A DNA stretch of 34,916 bases, from positions 1-34,916 of the forward strand of contig JAUGWO010000132.1 in assembly GCA_049724395.1 (NCBI GenBank), written 5' to 3'. Shown here piece after piece: positions 10,020 through 20,836 of this stretch (position 1 is its first letter; every line of letters starts with the position of its first letter). Both the position numbers and the translations under genes were made by a program. The notes beneath the pieces were generated by a model. That model did not search any database and was not told the origin of the DNA. It worked only from the letters and a program-made list of their open reading frames with translations. The DNA comes from Spongospora subterranea f. sp. subterranea. Taxonomy: Eukaryota > Endomyxa: Phytomyxea > Phytomyxea > Plasmodiophorida.

Positions 10020-12800
10020 TAATGTCTTTTTATTGGATCATTATACGAGAGTAAAACGCCAAGGATGTAATCCATCTGCGTGTTTTCGGAACAATGCTGC
10101 ACAGATTGCGTAATCAGACGCGTCTGCTTCGACAATAATGCCCAATTCAGGATCAAAATGGGGTAATATAGGAGCCGATACAAAAGCTGACTTTTAAGTT
10201 CTGAAATGAAACATCTGCACTAACATTCCACTGATAGATGGTATCTTTCTTGGTTAACGAGAAAATGGGTTGGTGATACGTGAAAGTTTTTGAATAAACG
10301 CACAAAACGAATGAAGTTCCTTGACAGAATTTGGAAGTGGCTAAGTTAAAATTGCAGATATAGGTTTTGGATCCACGAAAGGACAAGCGGAACCCCAAAA
10401 AATCAATCTTGGACACATGGAGTGCAAATGGGCTCAGATTGGCCAATAAGCTGTGCTGTCGAAGAATTTGCAAAACAGTGTGAACGTGTTGAAACATGTT
10501 CAGCAACGTTCGGATAGAAAATCGAATTGTCGCCTAAAGACACGGCAACAAATCGATCATTGCAACCATGTAGAATGTCGTTCATAAATCGTTGGAAGCA
10601 AGCGGGTGCATTGGCCAAGCCAAAAGGCAGCCCATTATTGGCTAACAGGAAACCTATTTCACTAAATTCTACTTGTCAGCCTTATTCTGGTTTATCATAT
10701 GGCATCGTAGGCTTCCCAATACGGCGACCTCTCCATAAGACATGTTGGGTCAGTATGTAGGATTTGGCTCTCATGATTGTCACCAACGTAGATTGAACCT
10801 TCAAGAAGGTCATTTCTGGAATACTGATGGCACGCTCGGAGCGATTTGACGTGGTTGTGCGTGCTGTCAAGCGATTTTCTCTTGCGATAAACATCCATCT
10901 TTTGTGCTTACAATTTGTTCAAACGACAATGTTCTCAGCGCACTCTGGAATGGCACCGGATGCTCGTAAACGCTTTCTACAATTTGGGAACGAACTGATC
11001 TTCAAAGTTTCAAGACTCCCATCATTTCGTTGTTCATTTCAATTCAGCGAAATCGGAGTTGGCGTCAAACGAATCGAAAAGTTTCTATAGGTAGGGATTA
11101 CAAAAAAGCGGATATTAGGGGGGAGGACGGGCGTATCGGGTGTAGGACGGGTTCAAATCTTAATTGCGTCGTACGATATTGCTGTGAAGTTCTTTCAAGG
11201 GTTGTGACATCGTCCGTATATCACATGCCTGTGAAAACTATTAAGAAATACTGTAGACGGGCAATGACAGTATACCAAATACCTACGAATATCTTGATGA
11301 AAACGATGTCACAGTATATAGTGCCATAACCCACATAGCATCGTATGGACTGTTCCAGACATTAATGCACTAGGCTTGACAATGAGATGGTCATGTTAAA
11401 GTCAGGCGGAAGCGGGAACATCGACTGCAAATATTTGATATTCCTTTGTGGCAGTCCGAATACGGTTATAACCACAGAGTTCCTTTCAGGGAATCTCTTG
11501 ATCTCTAAAGGTAACGCTCATGTCCTCGTCGGTGGAATCCATGATGGCGACAACATCGCTGAAAACTTGGGCATTTACAATAAGTTTGTGAGTTGCAGTC
11601 GGGGCTTGAAGAGTGAACCAATTCGCATATAGATTTCGGGTGACGAACAGTGTCTCCCAGGGATCGGTAACAAGCCGAGTTAGGGAATAGAGAATCGACG
11701 TCATGTTTGACATAATGTGCTGAATCAACTGCTTGCAGATACGTTATATCGTCTATAAAAAGAGCAACTGTAAACCGGCTCACACGTTCTTCCTCGGGAC
11801 TTTGCATTCAATTCCGATAGCCAGAGAATCTTTCGCAATACCAGCTTGTATCGAATGAATGTTCAACAATTTGACGATATATGACGGCGTTCAACAGAAT
11901 CTGCGAGCGAATGGCAGACTTCAATGTGTCAGGACTCGTGCCATGAACGCGTAGGAACTTCTACAGTTCAACCGTAGCTATTAGACAACCTTTTTGGAGT
12001 TCTAACAGATCGTCAAGTCTGATATACTATCAAAGGACTGGGGCTGGTAAGGCGTCTATGGACTTGGCAAGGAGACAAAGGTGTACTCCTATTATTGATA
12101 GGATAATAATCAGGTCTGACGATCTATCGAGGTTTAGATATAGGTTGCTCTTGTACATCAATTAAACTACAAAGGGTTCGACTAAAGTGACTTTGCCGTT
12201 TGCTTCAAGATTTAGGTGAGAGTCACCCAGTTCGCACAGGTCATTGAGTCCTTTTAATTCTTGCTGGTATTGCGACTGAGGCAGTCGCATGCTGATTTAA
12301 GCGGTGGTGGTTTTGTCGTTTGGGCATTCGATGGCGTTGCCGATTGTTACGGTTGTAATGTAAGAATAAAATAATGTCAAAAAGGGTGAATTGCGTCTCA
12401 ATCTTGCGCTGGAGCTCATCCCAGTTTCAACCATCAAGCTCACAACTTAATTTTAGACCTGAGCCGGGTTTTGTCACATTGACGTCTTCATTTAACCAGT
12501 GCATAAGCTATGTTTCCATGAATGTGTTATCATCACCAATTTGGCACACCGTTGTGTTGACTCTCGGTCGATGATGCACCATTGTTCGTGATCATCGGAG
12601 CGCCATCCTCCTGTTGACTGGATGTCAACGTTTTTTGGAACTTGGGAGCTTTTTTAAAGATTTTTCGACAGCGATCAAAGACCCCAATATAAACCCAAAA
12701 AAAAAATCGGTGCTGTCGATAGTTATCCGGTTGTAAAATTGGCGATTTTCTTTTCACGTTCGATAAACATCATATTAAACTTGGGGGTGCCTTTCAGGTA
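10020..12800 (-). mobile_element. Ty3/Gypsy-like LTR retrotransposon fossil
   Basis: This is an old, broken copy read on the minus strand. The clearest part is the reverse transcriptase palm and connection region at about 10150-10640 (MANAPACFQRFMNDI, then KIDFLGFRLS and SLTKKDTIYQW). This is the typical Gypsy order. A protease-like stretch may lie near 11480-11810, and a Gag-like phrase (WDELQRKIETQF) near 12370-12420. These two are tentative. No integrase and no convincing pair of LTRs is visible. Many interruptions suggest great age. The outer limits are uncertain by several hundred bases. Confidence 0.65.
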
Positions 12801-13169
12801 CAAACTGTCTTAGGCGACATCGGCGGCTTTGGTGACGTGTCGGCTCACATTGCTAACTGGGATCGCAATATCACCCATTCTAGTGTGAAGTGGGTCCAGA
12901 TTTTCGGAGCGGTCTGTGATGCCCAACCATGTTGGTCAGTCTGGGGGTGTCCAATTTTGTGACTGAACAAAGATATTCACGATCGTTGATATCATCTGCA
13001 CTAGAAGTGATTCAACATCCTTCACACTCAAAATGACGTCCTGAGGAAGCGACCGGGCAATGAGTTTACCTTCACCAGTGAACCAAGTAGTCTCAACGAG
13101 TGAGAGAGGTGGGGTCGATTATTCATTGTGTACAAAGGGTGACCTGAACGGGAACTGGCCGTCATTCAG
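12801..13169. other. Intergenic, upstream of the carrier gene
   Basis: No gene is seen here. The stretch may still contain worn sequence of the Gypsy fossil on its left side. The final ~100 bases must hold the promoter and 5' untranslated region of the mitochondrial carrier gene, but I see no clear TATA-like element. Confidence 0.4.
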
Positions 13170-14450
13170 ATGGAGGTCACGGATAGGAAACAATCATTGC
13201 CCATCCTGCATTCGCTGATCGCTGGAGGATCGGCGGGGGGTGTGGCCAAGACGACCATCGCCCCGCTGGATCGAGTGAAAATCATCTACCAGGTTGGTGA
13301 GCGGGATGATACTTCCAACAAATCAATCTGCTCAACGTGGCTTCCGATAGGTATCCAGCTCGCAACAGTTCACATTCTCAGCGGCATATCGCTCTATCAA
13401 ACAAATTATCAAAGATGAAGGAGTGATGGGCTTATGGAAAGGGAACACAGCAACACTTCTACGTATTATTCCCTATGCTGCTATACAGTAATAGTGCTAT
13501 TTTTTGTTGATCGTTGAGAAGATGAGTAACTTGAAGTTAGGTACACAACTTTTGAACAGTCTAAGAAGGTATGATGTTGTAATACATTTTGTCAGTTAAT
13601 ACTCTCTCCCAAGTATTTCAGTAACACTGTGCATGTAGATGTGGATGTACGTTCGCCCGTTATCAAAAGATTCTTCTGGAATATCTGGCTTCGGCAGATT
13701 CGTTTGTGGAGGAGTTGCTGGTTTCACATCCGTAGCTATAACTTATCCGCTCGGTAAGTAAGCCACACAAAAAAGCCCAGGGCATTAAAAATCATTGTCA
13801 TAAGATCTTCTTCGCGCCCGGCTTGCTGTTGCCGGACCTGGCCCACGAATTGGGTCACTATTTCGATTATCACTAGGGTTGTATCGAGATAGTGGGATAC
13901 GCGGTTTCTACAAAGGACTCGTTCCCACGCTTATTGTATAGTTGAAACGCACGTTTATTTTTCACTGCAAATTTTAAATCGCAGCCATCAGGGTATCATT
14001 CCATATGCTGGAATCAGTTTTTATACATTTGAAACTCTCAAATATTCATATCTGGAAAAGCATGATACCGACACGTTACCACAAAGTGCCAGAATGCTAT
14101 TCGGTGGATGTGGTGGATTTTTGGCGCAATCTGCTTCTTACCCACTGGAAATCATCAGAAGGAGAATGCAGGTCGGTATTGTATGGAATATAATATCAGT
14201 GTTGATAACATACGTTCAGGTCCAAGGAAGCGTCACAACACGTTCGAGCCGTCATGTCACGTACGCTCTTGCGTCTCAAGCAGGCATGGTACCATTGGTC
14301 AAACATATCTACAAGCACGAGGGTATTGTACGGGGCCTGTATAAAGGTCTGTCCATGAACTGGGTGAAAGGCCCGATAGCTGTTGGCATAAGTTTCACTG
14401 TATATGATGCGGTGACTACCTTACTCAGGGACACAGAGTATCTGAATTAA
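13170..14450 (+). CDS. SLC25A42: Mitochondrial carrier, SLC25A42-like (CoA transporter), 7 exons
   Basis: This is an inner-membrane solute carrier of the SLC25 family, nearest to SLC25A42, which exchanges coenzyme A and adenine nucleotides. Proposed exons are 13170-13292, 13369-13487, 13541-13568, 13639-13753, 13805-13935, 13992-14171 and 14220-14450, giving 308 residues, the usual family length. The three carrier repeats show the signatures PLDRVK (residue 32), PLDLLR (127) and PLEIIR (223). Also visible are RIIPYAAIQ, IGIIPYAGISF, LAQSASYPLE and GLYKGLSMNWVKGPIAVGIS, the last being very close to animal SLC25A42. The six introns are 48-76 bases with loose donors (GTTGGT, GTAATA, GTATGA, GTAAGT, GTATAG, GTCGGT). 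The last intron (14172-14219) is a multiple of three and open, so retention would add 16 residues. An alternative first junction (13296/13382) gives 305 residues but loses FTFSA. It looks intact. Confidence 0.9.
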
Positions 14451-14622
14451 TGAATCAACTTTATTTCAATATGCTTGACTCACAGTCATGTTCGCTTCCT
14501 GACACAATACGGTCTTCACGTTAACTGTTGACTCCTCACGCTGTTGTTGTCAAGCTGCAAACAGGACCAATGATCATAAGTTATTCCCATCTCTAAACCT
14601 TACCATATTTTCCATCCAAACC

Positions 14623-16177
14623 ATGTTAATCTTTTTGTTGTTGTTGGCCGCAACCGCTGTTTCTTGTGAAAATCACACGATCAACGTCAACGACCCTCTA
14701 AATGAATTTGTTTCTTCACAAACGTTTTCCCTAACCTACATGCTGATCAACGCCAGTCCAATTTTGCTGCATTAACACAGGCAATGTCCATGTTGGACTT
14801 ATCGTTTGCTTCATACACCCAGGTGGCTGCCTTCCTCGGCACAGTAGCTTTCAACACTGACGATCTGAATCGCCACGAAGCTCGCTGCGCTCAGGACAAC
14901 TCATGCGATTTGGCATTATACGATACAACATGCAATCCTGGCAACAGCAGTATCAATGGAAACCATTTCTACCCTCGATCCGCCATGATGATCTCATTTC
15001 AATGCGGATATGCTCATGTAGACTCCATACTTCGCAATTACTCAGCGCTTGCTGGCATCCCATCGCTAACCGAGAACCCATACCTGCTCTCAACCAACCT
15101 CCTTTTTTCATATTTGGCCTCGTTGGCAGTCTGGGCTGACCCTGATAGTAATGGTGAATCTTGTATGTCATTAACGGCGACGAACATGACCGGACTGCCA
15201 TCGTGCATCAGTAAAATGAACCCATGGGAGTGCTCGCTTGCTGGACAACAGGACCAAGCCCGGCACCTGCAATCGATTTCCAAGGCGGCGCAAGCATTAG
15301 GCATCAACATGGCCTTAGACGACTTAACCCCGATCAGCTGCAGCAATGTGTCAGTAGTCAACTCGCCTGCTCCAACAGCGCTTCCTGAAGATGACTGCAC
15401 TGGACCATGGGCTGACGACAACTCATCACTTCCAATAGTCTTGCCTGGTAACAGCTCTACTGCGTGTGGCATCATCTCGCAACAGATGTTCGCTGCTGCA
15501 TTCAGCCAGCTCAGCAATGATTCCAACACAGTCGATATTCACTTCCAATCGTTATCCTCTGCATGTGAATTCGCTAGTATTGACCGGCTCGACGTTCGCC
15601 AAGCTTCGTTCCTATTAGGTAGGCCCCGTCACCATCAATCGACAATTCAAAAAGTAATATGTTGTGTCCAGGTTCGATGATGCTCAATATGATGAATGTG
15701 TCGGATGCGGGGAACGCGAGCGATACATATCATGGTCGAGGATTGATGATGATATCTGGCTTAGCTTCATACCAACGGTTGTCCATCTATCTTCGACAAC
15801 TAGGGATCAATTATGACGTCGTTTCTGATCCCGATATCGTCTCATCCAACTTGGTCATCTCATATCTTTCTGTATTCATGACAATGGAGCAGACTAATTG
15901 CATGCAGTCAATTAGTTCAGGCCAATTCGGCTCGTGCATTGCTCGGATCCCAAGACACGATAAGTTGTGCCAGAGCGGATCGGCCCAAGATAGGCTAGTG
16001 GCAGCAGTAGAGGCCTCGTCACGTATTTTGGGGCAGCCTATCAGTCCATCGCTGTTGCGGACGTCATTATGCAATGGGACGTCGACAGAGGATGACGATG
16101 ATGTATCAAACGCACCGGCCACATCGGTATCAATTATAGCAATCCTATCGCTTGCGGCTGTGTCACTCCTCCTGTAA
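14623..16177 (+). CDS. Secreted GPI-anchored protein with two GH19 chitinase-like domains (3 exons, 484 aa)
   Basis: Proposed exons are 14623-14709, 14757-15618 and 15672-16177 (introns of 47 and 53 bases; the second is phase 1). The start MLIFLLLLAATAVSC is a signal peptide. The tail NAPATS followed by SIIAILSLAAVSLLL is a GPI-attachment signal after a DDDD stretch. Domain 1 (about 31-215) shows VAAFLGTVAF and the block HFYPRSAMMIS (99). Domain 2 (about 280-455) shows QASFLLG and YHGRGLMMIS (336), the GH19 signature normally like YGRGPIQIS. The family's catalytic HET is AFNTDD in domain 1, and the equivalent part of domain 2 is missing at the exon junction, so hydrolysis is unlikely. There are at least ten N-glycosylation sequons. 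It is probably a cell-surface or wall protein binding chitin-like glycans (inference). The first donor, GTTTCT, is weak; the acceptor at 14756 is chosen because it keeps SNFAALTQAM, typical of the fold's first helix. Confidence 0.75.
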
Positions 16178-16222
16178 ATCAACAACATTTTCTAATTGTA
16201 ATTAAATCCCGTTATCAATTTA

Positions 16223-17815
16223 AAACACAAAGTGCAGTCTATTCTCCACCGTGAGACACCGTTACAATTGATGACAATGTTACATAACACACAGTGCAGT
16301 ATATCCTCCACTGTTAGACACCGTTACAATTGATGACAATGTTACATAACACACAGTGCAGTATATTCTCCACCGTTAGACACCGTTACAATTGATGACA
16401 ATGTTACATAACACACAGTGAAGTATATTCTCCACCGTTAGACACCGTTACAATTGATGACAATGTTACATAACACACAGTGCAGTATATTCTCCACCGT
16501 TAGACACCGTTACAATTGATGACAATGTTACATAACACACACCGTTGACAGTTACAATTGATGACAATGTTACATAACACACAGTGAAGTATATTCTCCA
16601 CCGTTAGACACCGTTACAATTGATGACAATGTTACATAACACACAGTGAAGTCTACACCGTTAGACACCGTTACAATTGTGACAAGTTACATAACACACC
16701 GTGCAGTATCTCCACCGTTAGACACCGTTACAATTGATGACAATGTTACATAACACACAGTGAAGTATATTCTCCACCGTTAGACATCGTTACAATTGAT
16801 GACAATGTTTACATAACACACAGTGCAGTATATTCTCCACCGTTAGACACCGTTAAAATTGATGACAATGTTACATAACACACGTTACAATTGTGACAAG
16901 TATATTCAGTATATTCCACCGTTAGACACCGTTACAATTGATGACAATGTTACATAACACACAGTGAAGTATATTCTCCACCGTTAGACACCGTTACAAT
17001 TGATGACAATGTTACATAACACACAGTGCAGTATATTCTCCACCGTTAGACACCGTTACAATATGATGACAATGTTACATAACACACAGTGAAGTATATT
17101 CCACCGTTAGACACCGTTACAATTGATGACAATGTTACATAACACACAGTGCAGTATATTCTCCACCGTTAGACACCGTTACAATTGATGACAATGTTAC
17201 ATTGCAGTATATTCTCCACCGTTAGACACGTTACAATTGATGACAATGTTACATAACACACAGTGCAGTATATTCTCCACCGTTAGACACCACAATTGAT
17301 GACAATGTTACATAACACACAGTAGTATATTCTCCACCGTTAGACACCGTTACAATTGATGACAATGTTACATAACACACAGTGAAGTATATTCTCCACC
17401 GTTAGACACCGTTACAATTGATGACAATGTTTAACACACAGTGAGTATATTCTCCACCGTTAGACACCGTTACAATTGATGACAATGTTACATAACACAC
17501 AGTGCAGTATATTCTCCACCGTTAGACACCGTTACAATTGATGACAATGTTACATAACACACAGTGAAGTATATTCTCCACCGTTAGACACCGTTACAAT
17601 TGATGACAATGTTATAACACACAGTAACATTCTCCACGTTAGACCCCGTTACAAATTGATGACAATGTTACATAGTGCAGTATATTCTCCACCGTTAGAC
17701 ACCGTTACAATTGATGACAATGTTACATAACACACAGTGCAGTATATTCTCCACCGTTAGACACCGTTACAATTGATGACAATGTTACATAACACACAGT
17801 GAAGTATACACCGTT
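16223..17815. repeat. Minisatellite, first subarray, ~62-base unit
   Basis: Tandem copies of a ~62-base unit: ttgatgacaatgttacataa, then cacacagtg, then (c/a)agtatattctccaccgttag, then acaccgttacaa. The array starts directly after the stop and polyadenylation region of the GH19-like gene. Many copies carry internal deletions. The variant base in cagtgCAgt or cagtgAAgt tends to alternate from copy to copy, suggesting an older dimer of about 124 bases. There is an internal direct repeat, accgtta-gac-accgtta. Spacing and degeneracy do not fit a CRISPR array. Confidence 0.95.
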
Positions 17816-19188
17816 AGACACCGTTACAATTTGATTACAATGTTACATAACACACAGTGCAGTATATTCTCCACCGTTAGACACCGTTACAATTTGATTA
17901 CAATGTTACATAACACACTGTGCAGTATATTCTCCACCGTTAGACACCGTTACAATTGATGTTACATAACACAATGTATACATAACGTTACACAATGTTA
18001 CATAACACACTGTGCAGTATATTCTCCACCGTTAGACACCGTTACAATTTGATTACAATGTTACATAACACACTGTGCAGTATATTCTCCACCGTTAGAC
18101 ACCGTTACAATTTGATTACAATGTTACATAACACACTGCGTGCAGTATATTCTCCACCGTTAGACACCGTTACAATTTGATTACAATGTTACATAACACA
18201 CTGTGCAATATTCTCCACCCTTAGACACCGTTACAATTTGATTACAATGTTACATAACACACAGTGCAGTATATTCTCCACCGTTAGACACCGTTACAAT
18301 TTGATTACAATGTTACATAACACACTGTGCAGTATATTCTCCACCGTTAGACACCGTTACAATTTGATTACAATGTTACATAACACACTGTGCAGTATAT
18401 TCTCCACCGTTAGACACCGTTACAATTTGATTACAATGTTACATAACACACTGTGCAGTATATTCTCCACCGTTAGACACCGTTACAATTTGATTACAAT
18501 GTTACATAACACACTGTGCAGTATATTCTCCACCCTTAGACACCGTTACAATTTGATTACAATGTTACATAACACACTGTGCAGTATATTCTCCACCGTT
18601 AGACACCGTTACAATTTGATTACAATGTTACATAACACACTGTGCAGTATATTCTCCACCCTTAGACACCGTTACAATTTGATTACAATGTTACATAACA
18701 CACAGTGCAGTATATTCTCCACCGTTAGACACCGTTACAATTTGATTACAATGTTACATAACACACTGTGCAGTATATTCTCCACCGTTAGACACCGTTA
18801 CAATTTGATTACAATGTTACATAACAACTGTGTATATTCTCCATAACACCGTTACAATTTGATTACAATGTTACATAACACACTGTGCAGTATATTCTCC
18901 ACCGTTAGACACCGTTACAATTTGATTACAATGTCCACCGTTAGACAGTTACAATTTGATTACAATGTTACATAACACACCGTTAGACACCGTTACAATT
19001 TGATTACAATGTTACATAACACACTGTGTATATTCTCCACCGTTAGACACCGTTACAATTTGATTACAATGTTACATAACACACTGTGCAGTATATTCTC
19101 CACCGTTAGACACCGTTACAATTTGATTACAATGTTACATAACACACTGTGCAGTATATTCTCCACCCTTAGACACCGCTACAAAATT
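17816..19188. repeat. Minisatellite, second subarray, 63-base unit
   Basis: From about 17816 the unit changes to tttgattacaatgttacata, then acacactgtgcag, then tatattctccaccgttagac, then accgttacaa. It is one base longer (63) and carries diagnostic changes (gattac for gatgac, and soon cactgtg for cacagtg). Copies are far more uniform than in the first subarray, with a secondary variant (ccaccctta) recurring. Because 63 is a multiple of three, the array is open as 21-residue repeats (LHNTLCSIFSTVRHRYNLIT). I regard this as a by-product rather than a gene. A stray partial copy lies at 19232-19262 beyond the edge. Confidence 0.95.
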
Positions 19189-19700
19189 GATTGGCCAATA
19201 GTAATAAAGGAGTTTGATGAGTTGGTGATACCGAGATTCTCCACCCTTAGACACCGCTCAAAATTGACGGTCCAATGTGATGTGACAAATGCCCATTGGC
19301 CAATTATTACAAGCTACAGGATCAGTATGCGGCATCACAAATGTCCGAGATCACCAAAATCATTTACGGAAAGAGCACGAGGAGTAAGTCACTTGACCCC
19401 ACGACAGTTTGGCTTCTTCCAGCCGTCAGAATGTATTGCACTGTTATCTACTGTATCAGGATGGCGCCATGAAATTGTGTCTTGTTTCATCTGATAATGT
19501 CTTCCGCAAAGTGTTCGTACAGTACTCACCGAATGCAAGAACCTTAGGCGTATCCACTATTTCACTCATGTTCAGAACTGTAATATCGTGGCGCCTGAAT
19601 TCAATTGGGTCAAAAATACTGCCAAACAGGACATCAGGAGGTGTTATTCTTTGGTAGTACAGACAATATTTGTCAGGATGCCCATTGTAGATCAGAAGTT
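19189..19700. other. Unassigned region right of the minisatellite
   Basis: The longest frame is 19456-19890 on the minus strand (144 codons, phrases YCLYYQRITPPDVLFGSIF and DPIEFRRHDITVLNMSEIV). I do not recognise it. It lacks a signal peptide, membrane segment or known motif. Its 5' end overlaps a duplicated block, so it is either a fragment of an unknown gene or a chance frame. Confidence 0.3.
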
Positions 19701-19719
19701 GCAGATTTTCGCGTAGAAT

Positions 19720-20110
19720 TTGGCCAGAACACCTATGATTGGGCCTACAGATGTATTGGCGACTCCAACAATGAACGCCCAGACACACGTTAGTGTTGCT
19801 CAGGGCGGCGGATATGTATTGCGACAGACGATTCTCTATCAACACGCTGATTGCAAGATTTATAATATCCTTGTGCTGGACCCAGATCAATCAACACTAC
19901 GAGCTATTATTCTCGAGATCGACCGATAGACCTGCCAAATTCTGCCATTGGGACCCAGTTCCAAAGGCTCAGCCAAACAGCGACGCACCAGTGCTAATGC
20001 CTCAACAACGTTCCATCTGCTTTAGTTTGTGTTCACAATGTATTCCGGTAGTCGGAATTTGAAGATTGCGAAAGGCTAAACCTTATTCAATGGAGATTAC
20101 GGGTCCAATA
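19720..20110 (+). repeat. Chimeric duplicated block (family upstream region fused to downstream block)
   Basis: Positions 19720-19860 match 26050-26170 in reverse (shared phrase tgggcctacagatgtattgg). Positions 19840-20010 match the far upstream flank of copy A (5410-5560, reverse). Positions 20000-20045 match 28240-28315 upstream of copy C (caatgtattccggtagtcgg). At about 20060-20100 the sequence passes straight into caatggagattacgggtc, which in the C locus lies downstream of the gene (31685-31705, reverse). The upstream and downstream blocks are joined with the whole gene between them missing. Confidence 0.65.
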
Positions 20111-20836
20111 GGTGAATTATGGCAACAGACTCGCTTGCCCGCTATGGTCAATATCGAACATTCGATTCTATTGTGATTGTTGACTGAAAATATAACATTT
20201 CACAATCCGTATTTCATAACCCGAAATGATTATTCCGAAAAATCGGTTCTATCCCATGTCGACAAGTCGATTTATCGTGACGCATTTTCCCATTTTAATC
20301 AGTATTTGGGTTTGAGTCAAACATTCTCCGCTTATCCAGGTACACGATTTCCAACCCCGAATACGAGTCGGTTGTTCTCAATTCGGGGTGGGATCTATTG
20401 TCATCCCTTCCACTGCCATCATATTTTGATGGTAGCCGACTTGAAAACAATCAACATTCATCAGACTCAACAACCAAATCAATCGACATCAATCGAGCGT
20501 GAATGTAGTCGATAGCGGAGGGAGGTGTAGAATCCACATATGTATTTCCGCCAATGTTGGCCAGAATCCAACGGAATTAAACGGAATCAAACAAAGCCTG
20601 CCGAAACAGGTTTGGTTTTTGTATCCAATAAATACAACCCTTCCAAAAGGTCGGGCGTTTTTGCATGTATTAGCTCTAGAATTACTACGGATATCCATGT
20701 AGTACTCTCGTACATTCATCAAATAAATTCACAGAATAATCCTATAACCCCTTTTGAAACTACCCATAAGCCCATGAGGTTTATTTGTTTGACTTCATCT
20801 ACCTTATTTGTTGAGTCAGTGAAGGGTCAAACCTTG
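20110..20836 (-). repeat. Duplicated 3'-flank block of copy B
   Basis: On the minus strand this continues from the stop of copy B and aligns with 31039-31620 downstream of copy C. Shared phrases include ccaacgttggcggaaatac, acctccctccgctatcgact and the string cgtgacgcattttcccaatt with changes. Part of it also aligns with 34385-34600 beside copy D. It is interrupted, in this copy only, by the 18S rRNA fragment. The open frame 20177-20515 on the plus strand (112 codons) has no recognised domain. Confidence 0.7.
20592..20727 (-). rRNA. Partial 18S rRNA fragment (5' domain)
   Basis: The minus strand reads tactacatggatatccgtag, then taattctagagctaatacat, gcaaaaacgcccgac, cttttggaagggttgtattt and attggatac. 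This is the strongly conserved stretch around nucleotides 100-200 of eukaryotic small-subunit rRNA, including the near-universal GTAATTCTAGAGCTAATACATG. It starts at ttatttgatgaatgtacgag and ends after a small hairpin (cctgtttcggcagg). It is about 135 bases of an 1800-base gene, with no flanking rDNA, so it is a dispersed fragment and not a working gene. Confidence 0.9.

Noticed and set aside
14172-14219. Continuous frame 14094-14450 read as one exon of the carrier
   Set aside because: The 48-base stretch is bounded by GT...AG and would put about 16 extra hydrophobic residues right after the PLEIIRRRMQ signature. Removing it restores the usual carrier length.
18238-18846. 202-codon open frame over the minisatellite
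   Set aside because: It is open only because the unit is 63 bases long. It begins and ends where units change length, and has no signal of a gene around it.
16223-19188. Regular array that might be taken for a CRISPR
   Set aside because: The whole 62-63-base unit repeats with no unique spacers, and the context is a eukaryotic nuclear locus. It is a minisatellite.
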